Below are positions 44,664 through 54,212 of a stretch of DNA of 63,056 nt, one piece after another. The DNA is from an uncultured Acetatifactor sp. Its GTDB lineage: Bacteria > Bacillota > Clostridia > Lachnospirales > Lachnospiraceae. The stretch is from positions 1 through 63,056 of the forward strand of contig CAKRRS010000006.1 of assembly GCA_934394665.1 (NCBI GenBank). The letters are read 5' to 3'. Each line of letters opens with the position of its first letter. Position 1 is the stretch's first letter. Both the position numbers and the translations under genes were made by a program. The notes under the pieces were generated by a model. It was not told the origin of the DNA. It worked only from the letters and a program-made list of their open reading frames with translations, and did not search any database.

Positions 44664-46340
44664 CTACACTTCCATAATGATCGGAAGGATCATGGGACGT
44701 CTCTTGGTCTTCTTCCATACATAGTCGCTGAGGACGTCCTTGGTCGTGGTCTTCAGCTTGCCCCAATCCGTAATGCCCTTATCCAGGCATGCCTGCAACG
44801 CATCATCCACGGTATGTCTGGCTTCCTCGATCAATTCATCGGATTCCTTCACATAGACGAAACCTCTGGATACGATATCGGGACCTGCCACCAGCTCTCC
44901 GCTGGCTTTGTCCAGGCTCATAACCACGATCATAATACCATCTTCTGCCAGGTGCTGTCTATCTCTTAAAACGACATTTCCGACATCACCGACACCGAGA
45001 CCGTCTACCAGGATTGCACCGACAGGTACTCTGCCGCTTACTTTTGCCTGTTCTTCGCTGACTTCCAGCACATCTCCGGAAGACAGGATGAAGATATTGT
45101 CCTTACTGATGCCAAGGCTCTCTGCGATCTTCGCCTGTGCCTTCAGATGCTTGTATTCACCATGCACGGGAACTGCGTATTTCGGATGAATGAGGGTATA
45201 GATCAGTTTGATCTCTTCCTGACATGCATGGCCGGATACATGAGCATCCTGGAAAATAACGTCTGCGCCCTTGCGGAGCAGCTCATTGATAATCTTCGTT
45301 ACGGACTTCTCGTTACCCGGGATCGGGTTGGAGGAGAAGATTACGGTATCTCCCGCACCGATTGTGATCTTACGGTGCATATTATTTGCCATACGGGACA
45401 GCGCTGCCATGCTTTCGCCCTGGCTTCCGGTGGTAATGATGACCTGCTGCTCATCCGGGTAATTCTTCATCTGATCCAGATCTACCAGCGTATTCTCGGG
45501 AATATTGATACATTCCAGTTTAATAGCGGTATCCAGGATATTCACCATGCTGCGGCCTTCCACAGCTACCTTACGGCCGAATTTGTACGCTGTATTAATG
45601 ATCTGCTGCACACGGTCCACGTTGGATGCGAAGGTTGCGACAAAAATTCTGGTATTTTTATGCTCTTCGAATAAGGTATCGAAGGTCTTACCCACTGTCT
45701 TCTCGGAAGGTGTGAATCCGGGACGCTCTGCGTTGGTGGAATCGCACATCAGTGCCAGAACTCCCTTTTTACCGATCTCGGCAAAACGCTGTAAGTCAAT
45801 GGCATCTCCGTATACCGGAGTATAATCTACCTTAAAGTCTCCGGTGTGTACCACAATACCGGCAGGGGAATAAATTGCCAGTGCTGCGGCATCTACGATA
45901 CTGTGGTTGGTCTTGATGAATTCCACACGGAAATCACCCAGATTAATGGACTGTCCGAATTTTACCACCTTACGCTTGGTCTTCTTCATAAGATTATGCT
46001 CTGTGAGCTTGTTCTCGATAATGCCCATGGTAAGACGGGTTGCATAAATGGGAACATTGATATCGCGCAGCACATAAGGCAGTGCTCCGATATGATCTTC
46101 GTGTCCGTGGGTGATGACAAATCCCTTGACCTTGTCAATGTTATCCTTCAGATAGGTCACATCCGGGATGACCAGGTCGATACCCAACATATCATCCGCA
46201 GGGAAAGACAAACCGCAGTCCACCACAATAATACTGTCTTCATACTGGAAGGCAGTAATGTTCATACCAATCTGTTCCAGGCCGCCCAAAGGAATGATCT
46301 TCAGCCCTGAAACACTACTATTCTCTTTTTTCTTTTTCAA
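44664..46340 (-). CDS. rnj: Ribonuclease J
   Basis: A 558-residue metallo-beta-lactamase/beta-CASP ribonuclease. Catalytic metal motif VITHGHEDHIGALP, further metal ligand HSIVDAAAL, beta-CASP region with SGHACQEEIKL (RNA-binding HxGG/VSGHA-like) and C-terminal EDGIMIVVMSL. It matures and degrades RNA with 5'-exonuclease activity. The start is taken as TTG at 46340 because GGAGG precedes it by eight bases; the longer frame's TTG is part of that ribosome site. Confidence 0.95.
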   Translation of the reverse strand: MKKKKENSSVSGLKIIPLGGLEQIGMNITAFQYEDSIIVVDCGLSFPADDMLGIDLVIPDVTYLKDNIDKVKGFVITHGHEDHIGALPYVLRDINVPIYATRLTMGIIENKLTEHNLMKKTKRKVVKFGQSINLGDFRVEFIKTNHSIVDAAALAIYSPAGIVVHTGDFKVDYTPVYGDAIDLQRFAEIGKKGVLALMCDSTNAERPGFTPSEKTVGKTFDTLFEEHKNTRIFVATFASNVDRVQQIINTAYKFGRKVAVEGRSMVNILDTAIKLECINIPENTLVDLDQMKNYPDEQQVIITTGSQGESMAALSRMANNMHRKITIGAGDTVIFSSNPIPGNEKSVTKIINELLRKGADVIFQDAHVSGHACQEEIKLIYTLIHPKYAVPVHGEYKHLKAQAKIAESLGISKDNIFILSSGDVLEVSEEQAKVSGRVPVGAILVDGLGVGDVGNVVLRDRQHLAEDGIMIVVMSLDKASGELVAGPDIVSRGFVYVKESDELIEEARHTVDDALQACLDKGITDWGKLKTTTKDVLSDYVWKKTKRRPMILPIIMEV

Positions 46341-46759
46341 CGAATTTACCTCCAAATTCTATACGTCTATACATTTAGTTTCGTGTATGTATCTCGGCGT
46401 TAGAATAGGATATTGCGCTCTGCAAACAAAGACCTGTTATTCTGTCTGCTCCTTACGGCTCTCTTCTCGAAAACTCCCGTAAAGATCAGACATCCCAGAT
46501 CTTACGATTTCACCAAAACAACAGTGTTTCCTCATGCCCTTCGTGTATTCCCTGTCACTTTCAGCATAAAACCATTCTATGTTGAAACCGGCAAAGCAAA
46601 CGGTATCCCTCTCTGCCAATCATACAAATCTTATATAAATATAAGACCGTCCCACTCTTGAGACCGTCTGTATTTATCTAAATTAACTGCACAATTCAGC
46701 CTGTGCCATTCGTAAAGCCACGTTATCGCGACTCCCTTTGTTCATGGCTGCATTCATTG
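46341..46759. other. Long non-coding stretch between DUF1292 gene and RNase J gene
   Basis: 419 bases without a convincing gene. On the minus strand it holds AAGATC/GATCTT (around 46488-46509), TTACGG/CCGTAA (around 46454-46480) and the duplicated GACGGTCT (around 46643-46665). It may be a structured 5' leader of the RNase J mRNA. A 60-codon frame at 46437-46619 has Cys-rich, uneven composition and no clear ribosome site, so I do not call it a gene. Confidence 0.4.
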
Positions 46760-47023
46760 TTACACCAGATCTACATCATCCAGCATATCCGCAAATACGT
46801 CGGCTACTGCTTCCAGTTCTTCATCATCGGAGACAACATCATAGATGCTCTCTTCCTCACCATCCTGAGACATATCCTTCAGGATCAGGGCATCTCCGTC
46901 GCCCTCTTCCACATCGGTTACCAGAATATAGTTATGTCCACCGATTCTGGTCTGTTCCAGTACATAAAATTCTACGGGTTCTTCGCCCTCGGGGCGAAAT
47001 ATAATTTTTTCCAGCTTACTCAT
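46760..47023 (-). CDS. DUF1292 family protein (YrzB-like)
   Basis: An 87-residue acidic protein of the DUF1292 family: EFYVLEQTRIGGHNYILVTD and ALILKDMSQDG. Function unknown. Its start codon shares one base with the ruvX stop (TAATG). The order ireB-ruvX-DUF1292 is conserved in Firmicutes. Confidence 0.92.
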   Translation of the reverse strand: MSKLEKIIFRPEGEEPVEFYVLEQTRIGGHNYILVTDVEEGDGDALILKDMSQDGEEESIYDVVSDDEELEAVADVFADMLDDVDLV

Positions 47024-47463
47024 TAGATTTCCTTTTTCTTCTCATTATTCCTGCGATCCAGATACCCCTGCAGGATCAGTGTGGCAGCGATCATATCGAC
47101 ATATTCCTTACGGTTCTCGCGACGGATTCCTGCCTCCATCATGGTCTTATCCGCAGCCACAGTCGTCAGTCTCTCATCCCAGAAGATGACCGGAAGGCCG
47201 GTCCTGCGTTCCAGTTTCTCCTTGAATTCTTTGGTCAGCTCCACACGGACACCTTCCGTATCGTTCATGTTCTTGGGTAGTCCCAGTACGATCTCTTCCA
47301 CTTCATTCTCTACGATCAATTCTTCAATCCTGGCCAGTGTCTGTCGTAATTTATTTTCCTCTTTGCGGCGAATAATCTCCACACCCTGTGCTGTCAGCAG
47401 CAGACTGTCACTGATTGCCACACCCACCGTACGTGAGCCGAAATCCAACCCCATGATACGCAT
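47023..47463 (-). CDS. ruvX: Putative Holliday junction resolvase RuvX/YqgF
   Basis: A 146-residue RNase H-fold protein: [32 protein letters not shown], and [13 protein letters not shown], the conserved acidic and Arg residues. YqgF acts in 16S rRNA 5'-end processing and possibly recombination. Strong ribosome site AAGGAGGATCC. Confidence 0.95.
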   Translation of the reverse strand: MRIMGLDFGSRTVGVAISDSLLLTAQGVEIIRRKEENKLRQTLARIEELIVENEVEEIVLGLPKNMNDTEGVRVELTKEFKEKLERRTGLPVIFWDERLTTVAADKTMMEAGIRRENRKEYVDMIAATLILQGYLDRRNNEKKKEI

Positions 47464-47487
47464 GTGGATCCTCCTTATTTTATAACC

Positions 47488-47504
47488 ATTCAGAACCTCT
47501 GAAT
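47488..47504. repeat. Short ATTCAGA palindrome, copy D
   Basis: ATTCAGA (47488-47494) pairs with CTGAAT (47498-47504 region) right after the ireB stop codon. It is a minimal form of the dispersed ACTATTCAGAG family. Confidence 0.35.
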
Positions 47505-47506
47505 CA

Positions 47507-47770
47507 TTATTTCCAATGTTTGGTCTTGATATACTCCGTGAGCAATTCTTCCACCAGCTCGTCCCGCTCTACTTTCATAATCAGGCTGCGAGCGTTCTTA
47601 TGACTGGTGATATAGGTGGGATCTCCACTCATAATATATCCGACAATCTGGTTCACCGGGTTATATCCCTTCTCCGTCAGCGCCTCATATACGGTAGAAA
47701 GCACCAGCTTTACGCCGGTCTCAGGTTCTGTCTCTACCTTGAAGTATTGTGTATTTCCTAAGTCCTGCAT
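47507..47770 (-). CDS. ireB: IreB family regulatory phosphoprotein
   Basis: An 87-residue protein: [14 protein letters not shown] and the family core [20 protein letters not shown] with [20 protein letters not shown]. IreB is a substrate of the IreK Ser/Thr kinase that senses wall stress; Thr residues near the start (NTQYF) are candidate sites. I chose the ATG at 47770 because GAGGATTGT precedes it and it matches the usual family length; the ATG at 47791 has no close ribosome site. Confidence 0.9.
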   Translation of the reverse strand: MQDLGNTQYFKVETEPETGVKLVLSTVYEALTEKGYNPVNQIVGYIMSGDPTYITSHKNARSLIMKVERDELVEELLTEYIKTKHWK

Positions 47771-47935
47771 ACAATCCTCTATTTCTGCCATTTGGCAAAG
47801 CCAACTCCACCGGATGATTCAAACCATCAGGCAGCTTCTATGTCAAATGGGCAAAAAGCAAATTTTCCATTATGCCTTATATTAACGCATTTCGTCTGAA
47901 AGTTCAAGGGGCATCTGTAATGTGTGTTCTCTCTT

Positions 47936-49339
47936 CTATTGCCATTCCGGCATCAACAGTATCTCATCATTTATAAATTCTTTCACAATACCGTGCACCA
48001 CCGTATTTGTGGTTGGCTCTTTTTCATTTTTTTCGTTTTCCGGCAGCGGCACAGCCACTTTCACATAATCTCTTGTATGTCCCAGCACATACGCTCTGCC
48101 GCCTATCTGTTTATTCTCTTCCAGGAGCACTTCCGCTTCCCGGCCGATGTAATGCGCCCGGAACTGTTTGGACTGTTCTTTCTCCAGTGCCAGAAGTTCT
48201 GCGCTTCTGGCTGTCTTCACCTGATCCGGTACCTGCTCCGGCATCACTGCGGCTCTGGTACCGGCACGCTTGGAATATTTAAAAATATGCATTTCGAAAA
48301 ACGCAATTTGTTCCAGGAACTCTTTCGTCTGTGCGAACTCTTCTTCCGTCTCCCCGGGGAATCCTACGATTACATCCGTAGTAATCGCCGGATGATCGAA
48401 TACCTTACGAAGCAATGCCACACTTTCCGCATACTCCGCTGCGGTATATCTGCGGTTCATGCGGCGCAGGGTAGCATCGCAGCCGCTCTGTAAGGACAGA
48501 TGAAAATGGGGACACAATTTCGACAGTGCTGCCATTCTGGCTGCGGTCTCCTCTGTGATGATACGGGGTTCCAGGGAACCGATACGAATGCGCTCGATGC
48601 CCTCAATGTCGTGAATCCGCTCCAGCAGGTCGATGAGTTTGCTGCTGCCGGAATAGTCCCTTCTCTCCTCATCCTCTTTTAATACGGAGACACTTTCTCC
48701 ACGTTTCCAGGCTTCTTCATCAAAATCTATTCCGTAAGAACTGATATGAATTCCCGTCAGCACGATCTCCCGGTAGCCTGCCTGTGCCATGCCGGTGATC
48801 TCCCGGATGATGTCCTCCGCCTTACGGCTACGCACCCTGCCTCTGGCATAGGGAATGACGCAATAGGAGCAGAACTGGTTACAGCCATCCTGGATTTTGA
48901 TGTAGGCACGGGTATGTTCCGCAGTCTGTTTTAAGGTCATTTCCTCATATTCTGCCGTATGATTAATGTCTATGACAGTGGTGGTAGTTACCGCTTCCTC
49001 CAGATATTCCTCCAGGATCGCAGCCAGATCCTTCTTGCGGTTATTGCCGATGGCCAGATCGATGCAGGGATCCTGTTCCACATCTTCCCTGCCGGTCTGC
49101 ACGTAACAGCCTACCGCTACCACCAGGGCATTGGGATTCTTCTGTTTGGCCCGGTGGAGCATCTGTCTGCTTTTTCTGTCTGCAATATTGGTAACTGTAC
49201 AGGTATTTACAATGTAAATATCTGCGATTTCATCAAATGGTACAATAGTATAACCTTTTTCTTGTAACATTTGTTGCATTACTTCTATTTCATAGGAATT
49301 AACCTTACATCCAAGGTTGTGTAATGCTACACTTTTCAT
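47936..49339 (-). CDS. mtaB: tRNA (t6A37) methylthiotransferase MtaB
   Basis: A 467-residue radical SAM methylthiotransferase. N-terminal iron-sulfur Cys in LHNLGCKVNSYE, VNTCTVTN and VAVGCYVQTG; radical SAM cluster DGCNQFCSYCVIPYARG; C-terminal TRAM domain. It converts t6A37 to ms2t6A37 in tRNA. Start at 49339 after GAGGAATCCT. Confidence 0.95.
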   Translation of the reverse strand: MKSVALHNLGCKVNSYEIEVMQQMLQEKGYTIVPFDEIADIYIVNTCTVTNIADRKSRQMLHRAKQKNPNALVVAVGCYVQTGREDVEQDPCIDLAIGNNRKKDLAAILEEYLEEAVTTTTVIDINHTAEYEEMTLKQTAEHTRAYIKIQDGCNQFCSYCVIPYARGRVRSRKAEDIIREITGMAQAGYREIVLTGIHISSYGIDFDEEAWKRGESVSVLKEDEERRDYSGSSKLIDLLERIHDIEGIERIRIGSLEPRIITEETAARMAALSKLCPHFHLSLQSGCDATLRRMNRRYTAAEYAESVALLRKVFDHPAITTDVIVGFPGETEEEFAQTKEFLEQIAFFEMHIFKYSKRAGTRAAVMPEQVPDQVKTARSAELLALEKEQSKQFRAHYIGREAEVLLEENKQIGGRAYVLGHTRDYVKVAVPLPENEKNEKEPTTNTVVHGIVKEFINDEILLMPEWQ

Positions 49340-49372
49340 AGGATTCCTCACTTTTTTTGTATTGTTTTCGTC

Positions 49373-49401
49373 TTGACTTTTGCGCGTTCACCCATTAATA
49401 T
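49373..49401 (+). promoter_or_regulatory. Promoter of the HPr-like gene
   Basis: TTGACT (49373-49378) and TAATAT (49396-49401) with exactly 17 bases between; start point near 49408. A rare plus-strand promoter in this window. Confidence 0.8.
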
Positions 49402-49441
49402 GAAGTCAGAAGGTATGACACACATTAAGGAGGTAGTCAAC

Positions 49442-49672
49442 ATGAAGACAGTTCAGATTTCTTTAAATTCTATTGATAAGGTAAAATCTTTCGTAAACGA
49501 TATTACTAAGTTCGATTATGATTTCGATCTGGTATCCGGCAGATACGTAATTGATGCAAAGTCCATCATGGGTATCTTCAGCCTGGATCTTTCCAAGCCC
49601 ATTGACCTGAACATCCATGCAGAGGATGGCGCTGATGAGGTTCTGGAAGTATTAAAGCCTTATCTGGTATAA
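49442..49672 (+). CDS. HPr-fold protein lacking the catalytic histidine
   Basis: 76 residues with an HPr fold. The Ser-46 region is kept as IDAKSIMGIFSLDLS, but where HPr has GIHARPA this protein reads LNSIDKVKSFVND, with no His near residue 15. It thus cannot take phosphate from Enzyme I, much like Crh of Bacillus, but sequence is distinct from Crh. If an HPr kinase phosphorylates Ser, it may act as a catabolite co-repressor only. The start at 49442 follows AAGGAGG. Own promoter and terminator. Confidence 0.88.
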   Translation: MKTVQISLNSIDKVKSFVNDITKFDYDFDLVSGRYVIDAKSIMGIFSLDLSKPIDLNIHAEDGADEVLEVLKPYLV

Positions 49673-49711
49673 GTTACTGATTCAGAATACCGAATACATA
49701 ACGAAATGAGA

Positions 49712-49749
49712 AACACCTTGAGAGACGCAATCCTCTCCGGGTGTTTTTT
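49712..49749 (+). terminator. Terminator after the HPr-like gene
   Basis: AACACCTTGAGAG pairs with CTCTCCGGGTGTT (imperfect), followed by TTTTTT on the plus strand. It is about 40 bases past the stop codon. Confidence 0.85.
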
Positions 49750-49784
49750 ATTGCCTTTTTCCTTACCTAAATCTATACATAAAA

Positions 49785-49830
49785 AGTAACTATCCAGCAC
49801 CTGTTACTCATTCGGTTCTGAATAGTTACT
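49785..49830 (-). terminator. Dispersed ACTATTCAG palindrome, copy E, acting as terminator after thiI
   Basis: AGTAACTATCCAG (49785-49797) pairs with CTGAATAGTTACT (49818-49830) with one mismatch. On the minus strand it lies 12 bases past the thiI stop and is followed by TTTTTATG, so it can end that transcript. It shows that this repeat family can serve as a terminator. Confidence 0.7.
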
Positions 49831-49842
49831 CAGGATTTACGC

Positions 49843-51024
49843 TTACGCTTCCGCAATAATCAGTTCCTTGGTCTCCAGTGCGGTTTTCACCAGTTCCTCG
49901 ATCTTCTCATCCAGATTATGCTCATGTCTGCGGATCACTTTTACATTGGGCTTCGTCACGGGATGTTTTGCCACGAAGATGGTACAGCAGTCTTCGTAAG
50001 GCAGAATGGAGGTCTCATACGTACCGATCTTCTCGGATACTTCTACGATCTCCTGCTTGTCAAAACCAATCAGTGGACGATATACCGGCAGCTCGCACAC
50101 TTCGTTGGTAGCGATCAGGGAGTTCATGGTCTGGGATGCCACCTGTCCGATACTCTCCCCGGTGATCAGACCCAGGCACTCAGTCTCCTTTGCGATCTGT
50201 TCCGCGATACGCATCATATACCGGCGCATGATAATCGTCAGTTCCTCATGCGGACATTTTTCATAAATATATAACTGAATATCGGTAAAGTTGATCACAT
50301 GCAGATAGATCGGACCGGTGTAACGGGCAACGATCTTCGCCAGGTCTACTACCTTCTGTTTTGCTCGTTCGCTGGTGTAGGGCGGTGCATGGAAATATAC
50401 CGCATCGATCTTGACACCTCTCTTGGCGATCATATAGCCTGCCACGGGAGAATCAATGCCGCCGGACAATAACAGCATACCCTTACCGCCGGTACCTACG
50501 GGCATTCCTCCGGGACCGGGCAGAATCACGGAATAAATATAGATTTCTTCACGGATCTCAATGTTAAGCATGATATCGGGATGATGTACATCCACTTTCA
50601 TGCCCGGATATGCCTTCAGGATCGCTTCTCCCATATCCATGTTGATGGTCATGGAATCCTTGGGATAATTTTTCCTCGCACGTCTCGCTGCTACCTTAAA
50701 CGTCTGATTGCAATCGGGATATACCTTTGCAATGTAGTCGATTACGGTCTCGCACAACTTCTCAAAGCCTTCATCCTGTACATGTACTACCGGGCAGATG
50801 CCGGAGATACCGAAGACTCTCTGCAGATGTGCCACGACTTCATCATAGTCAAATTCTGACTCTGCATCGACGAAAATACGTCCCTGGGTCTTGTGCACCA
50901 GGAATTCTCCTTCACATTTTTTCAGTGCATATTTGATCTGACGTACCAGTGCGTCTTCGAACAAATAACGGTTCTTTCCCTTAATGCCGATCTCGGCATA
51001 TTTTATCAAAAATGATGTAAACAC
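49843..51024 (-). CDS. thiI: tRNA 4-thiouridine synthase ThiI
   Basis: A 393-residue enzyme that adds sulfur to U8 of tRNA and feeds thiamine synthesis. N-terminal ferredoxin-like and THUMP domains, then a PP-loop adenylating site LLSGGIDSPVAGYM. The catalytic Cys of the PP-loop domain is in YEDCCTIF. The C-terminal rhodanese domain of enterobacterial ThiI is absent, as in many Firmicutes, where a dedicated cysteine desulfurase supplies sulfur; that gene is directly upstream. Start codon GTG at 51024 after AAAGGAAAC. Confidence 0.95.
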   Translation of the reverse strand: MFTSFLIKYAEIGIKGKNRYLFEDALVRQIKYALKKCEGEFLVHKTQGRIFVDAESEFDYDEVVAHLQRVFGISGICPVVHVQDEGFEKLCETVIDYIAKVYPDCNQTFKVAARRARKNYPKDSMTINMDMGEAILKAYPGMKVDVHHPDIMLNIEIREEIYIYSVILPGPGGMPVGTGGKGMLLLSGGIDSPVAGYMIAKRGVKIDAVYFHAPPYTSERAKQKVVDLAKIVARYTGPIYLHVINFTDIQLYIYEKCPHEELTIIMRRYMMRIAEQIAKETECLGLITGESIGQVASQTMNSLIATNEVCELPVYRPLIGFDKQEIVEVSEKIGTYETSILPYEDCCTIFVAKHPVTKPNVKVIRRHEHNLDEKIEELVKTALETKELIIAEA

Positions 51025-51057
51025 GTTTGTTTCCTTTCTGATGGTTGATCGAAGAGG

Positions 51058-52227
51058 TTATCTTCGACTGTATCTGCGCAACATAGGCACTATATTGTAC
51101 AATGCCCGTAAGCATACGTCAATCTCTTCTTCCGTGGTAACTACGGAAAAGCTGAATCTGATGGTGGAATCCAGCAGGGATTTCTCTACACCGATTGCTT
51201 TTAATGTAGCGGAAGGCTGCGGTTTGTGTGCGGAGCAGGCGCTTCCCGCGGATACATAGATGCCCTTATCTTCCAACGCATGCAACAGCACTTCGCTTCT
51301 TACGCCTGCGAAAGATACGCTGACGATGTGTGCCGCAGTACCTTCCCCGTAAGGAGCCTCCGGCAAAAGTCCGTTGACAGTCACCTGATCCAGTTCCCTC
51401 ACACCTTCTATGAATCTCTTCTTGAGCGCACAGAGTCTTGCATGATCTTCCTCAAAATGACTGTACAGCATTTCCGCCGCTTTTGCAAGTCCGGCAATTC
51501 CGGGGACATTCTCGGTACCGGAGCGCAGGTTCTGCTGCTGACCGCCACCGAATACGATCGGCTGGATTTTTACTTTATCACCTACATACAAAAGTCCCAC
51601 ACCCTTGGGACCATGAATCTTATGTCCGCTGACAGACAGCAGGTCAATGTGCATCTTCTTGGGATAGATTCTGGACTTTCCGAAGCCCTGCACGGCATCC
51701 ACGTGGAATAACGTATCGGGGTTCATCTGTTTGATCAGTGCACCGGCTTCCTCGATAGGCTGCAATGCGCCGATCTCGTTATTCGTATGCATAATGGATA
51801 CCAGGATGGTCTCCGGTGTCATCGCTCTGTGAAGATCTTCCAGCCGGATACGTCCACACTTGTCTACCGGCAGATAGGTGACACGATACCCCTGAGTCTC
51901 TAAATAACGCATGGTCTGCAGAATGGCAGGATGTTCAATCTGTGTCGTGATCAGATGGTTGCCTCTGCGGCAGTTTGCCAACGCACAGCCGATCAGCGCC
52001 ATATTATCGGATTCTGTTCCGCCGGAGGTAAACAAAAGTTCCCTCTCCTCCACCTTCAGGATTCTTGCCAGTGTCTCCTTGGCATAACGGAGATATTTTT
52101 CCGCTGCAACGCCTTTCAGGTGCAGGCTGGAAGGATTTCCGTAATCTTCACACATGATCTTTGTCATCAGTTCTGCCACTTCCGGGAAAGTCCGTGTGGT
52201 AGCGGAATTGTCCAAATAGACTTCCAT
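51058..52227 (-). CDS. Cysteine desulfurase (NifS/IscS-like), ThiI partner
   Basis: A 389-residue pyridoxal-phosphate enzyme that removes sulfur from cysteine. N-terminus MEVYLDNSATT, PLP-binding Lys in LSVSGHKIHGPKG, and the mobile persulfide Cys in SAGSACSAHK. The gene order with thiI matches the NifZ-ThiI pair of Bacillus subtilis. The start at 52227 follows AGGAGAAG. The gap to thiI is 33 bases, so they are co-transcribed. Confidence 0.95.
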   Translation of the reverse strand: MEVYLDNSATTRTFPEVAELMTKIMCEDYGNPSSLHLKGVAAEKYLRYAKETLARILKVEERELLFTSGGTESDNMALIGCALANCRRGNHLITTQIEHPAILQTMRYLETQGYRVTYLPVDKCGRIRLEDLHRAMTPETILVSIMHTNNEIGALQPIEEAGALIKQMNPDTLFHVDAVQGFGKSRIYPKKMHIDLLSVSGHKIHGPKGVGLLYVGDKVKIQPIVFGGGQQQNLRSGTENVPGIAGLAKAAEMLYSHFEEDHARLCALKKRFIEGVRELDQVTVNGLLPEAPYGEGTAAHIVSVSFAGVRSEVLLHALEDKGIYVSAGSACSAHKPQPSATLKAIGVEKSLLDSTIRFSFSVVTTEEEIDVCLRALYNIVPMLRRYSRR

Positions 52228-52468
52228 TCTCTTCTTCTCCTTACTATCTGAGCAGCTTTTAGGCTGCATCTATTCCATAACTGTTTTTTGTCCATATCCA
52301 TGCGTAAAATCATCTTTTTGCTATCTTGCATTTTACTTACAGGCACCCCTTTGCGCAGTGAATATTACAAATGATTTCATCGCATGACAGTATCGGAACT
52401 TCTGAAACAGTTACTATCTTCTTATGATTAAAATATGCCGTTTGCCTGTGTCTCGTGCCGTCTGTATG

Positions 52469-53215
52469 CTACTTTTCCAACTGATACATCAACCACGCAA
52501 TCGTAGTAAATCCGGCCGTTTCGGTGCGTAAAATACGCTTTCCCAAAGTGATCGGTTCGATTCCCGCCTCTTTCGCGATTCTGATCTCTTCCGGGTCGAA
52601 TCCGCCTTCCGGGCCAATGAAGACAGCGATCTGCTGTCCGGGTTTTGCGCTCTCAATGAATTGTTTTGTCTGTTCCATGCCCTCTGCCAGTTCATAGGGC
52701 ACCAGCTTCAGATCCATTTCGGATGCCATCTTCACTGCCTGTGCATAGTGCATCACCGGCGTCACGGTTGGAATCACTCCGCGTTTGCTCTGTTTCGCAG
52801 CCGCTTCCGCAATGCCCTGCCAGCGTTTGATCTTCGCATCTGCCTTTTTCTCATCCAGTTTTACCACACAGCGTTTCATAGCTACGGGAATCACCTGGAA
52901 AGCGCCCAGTTCCACAGCCTTTTGGATAATGAGTTCCATCTTATCCGCCTTGGGCAATCCCTGGAACAGGTAGATTTTCGCCGGAAGTTCCACGCCGTCT
53001 TCTTTGATAAAACGCAGTTCCAGACGCACGCAGTCCTCTTCTGACGCCAGGATTCCGCAACGGTATTCTTTTCCGTCGATTCCGTTGCTGACAGCCACTT
53101 CCTCACCGGGACGCATACGCAGTACATTTTTGATATGATTGACATCGGTTCCCCGGATGATGACGCTTTTTGCCGCCACATCGATCTGCTCCGGTTCTAC
53201 AAAAAACTGATACAT
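52469..53215 (-). CDS. rsmE: 16S rRNA (uracil-1498-N3) methyltransferase RsmE
   Basis: A 248-residue SPOUT-class methyltransferase: N-terminal PUA-like domain (MYQFFVEPEQ), knot region FIGPEGGFDPEEI and LGKRILRTETA. It methylates U1498 of 16S rRNA. Eleven bases after prmA in the conserved prmA-rsmE order. Confidence 0.96.
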   Translation of the reverse strand: MYQFFVEPEQIDVAAKSVIIRGTDVNHIKNVLRMRPGEEVAVSNGIDGKEYRCGILASEEDCVRLELRFIKEDGVELPAKIYLFQGLPKADKMELIIQKAVELGAFQVIPVAMKRCVVKLDEKKADAKIKRWQGIAEAAAKQSKRGVIPTVTPVMHYAQAVKMASEMDLKLVPYELAEGMEQTKQFIESAKPGQQIAVFIGPEGGFDPEEIRIAKEAGIEPITLGKRILRTETAGFTTIAWLMYQLEK

Positions 53216-53225
53216 GAAAACGCTC

Positions 53226-54212
53226 CTAATTCTTTCTTGCGGTAACGCTTACCCATTCGCCCTGATAAGTCACTTCCAATACTTCCAGTCCTGCTGCCTT
53301 CACAGCATCCACTACCGTCTGCTCTTTATCATCAATGATACCGGAGGTAATATAGATACCGCCCTTTTTCAACTGATGCATGATCACGGGAGTCAGCGGT
53401 ACCAGCACATCTGCCAGAATATTGGCTACAACGATGTCATAGCACTCATAGCCGACCTTATCCTGTACTTCTTTATCCGTAATAATATTGCCGATCATCA
53501 TATCGAACTGTGCCGGATCAATGCCGTTCACTTCACAGTTCTGCGCCACAGCTTCCACGGCACAGATATCAAGATCGGTTCCCACGGCATGCTTTGCGCC
53601 GAACATCAGGGACAAAATTGCCAGAATACCGCTGCCGGTTCCCACATCCAGAAGTTCCGTCTCGGGCGTGATGAATTTACGCAGTTGGCGGATACACAGC
53701 TGTGTAGTCTCGTGCATCCCGGTGCCGAAAGCAGTGCCGGGATCAATATGAAGTACCATTTTATCGGTATCTTCGGGCTTAATATTCTCCCAGGAAGGAA
53801 TCACCAGGATATCATCGATGTAAAACTGGTGGAAATACTGCTTCCAGTTGTTGATCCAGTCAATATCCTCGGTCTCGTCCACTGCAACGGATCCCTCACC
53901 GATGTCCATGAACTGGCGTAAATCTTCCAGTTCGCGCTTTACATCCGCCAGCACTGCCTCTGTCGTTGTCTTCTCTCCTGCTACTTCCAGACTGCCGTCC
54001 TCTTTTTCCTCTACGAAAAAGCTTAAATATGCAATGCCGTCATCCTCCGGTCCGTCCGGCAGGATATCTACGAACATCTGCTCCTTCTCCATGGCAGTTA
54101 ACGGCACCTTGTCCTCGATCTGTGCACCTTCCAGCCCCAGATCATACAACGTGCTGATAATGATATCCTCCGCCTCAGTTACCGTCTTTATTCTGAATTT
54201 TACCCACTTCAT
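53226..54212 (-). CDS. prmA: Ribosomal protein L11 methyltransferase PrmA
   Basis: A 328-residue SAM methyltransferase that trimethylates ribosomal protein L11. N-terminal substrate domain (MKWVKFRIKTVTEAEDI), SAM motif LLDVGTGSGILAILS with FGTGMHETTQLC before it, and DIVVANILADVL. Its start overlaps the end of the upstream membrane protein gene by 38 bases; AGGAAAACAGG precedes the ATG. Confidence 0.95.
   Translation of the reverse strand: MKWVKFRIKTVTEAEDIIISTLYDLGLEGAQIEDKVPLTAMEKEQMFVDILPDGPEDDGIAYLSFFVEEKEDGSLEVAGEKTTTEAVLADVKRELEDLRQFMDIGEGSVAVDETEDIDWINNWKQYFHQFYIDDILVIPSWENIKPEDTDKMVLHIDPGTAFGTGMHETTQLCIRQLRKFITPETELLDVGTGSGILAILSLMFGAKHAVGTDLDICAVEAVAQNCEVNGIDPAQFDMMIGNIITDKEVQDKVGYECYDIVVANILADVLVPLTPVIMHQLKKGGIYITSGIIDDKEQTVVDAVKAAGLEVLEVTYQGEWVSVTARKN

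Noticed and set aside
46437..46619. 60-codon minus-strand frame in the gap before RNase J
   Set aside because: No convincing ribosome site, odd Cys/Trp-rich composition, and overlaps several hairpins; I treat it as leader RNA.
46643..46675. Terminator after the DUF1292 gene from GACGGTCT repeats
   Set aside because: The two GACGGTCT copies are a direct, not inverted, repeat and cannot form the stem.
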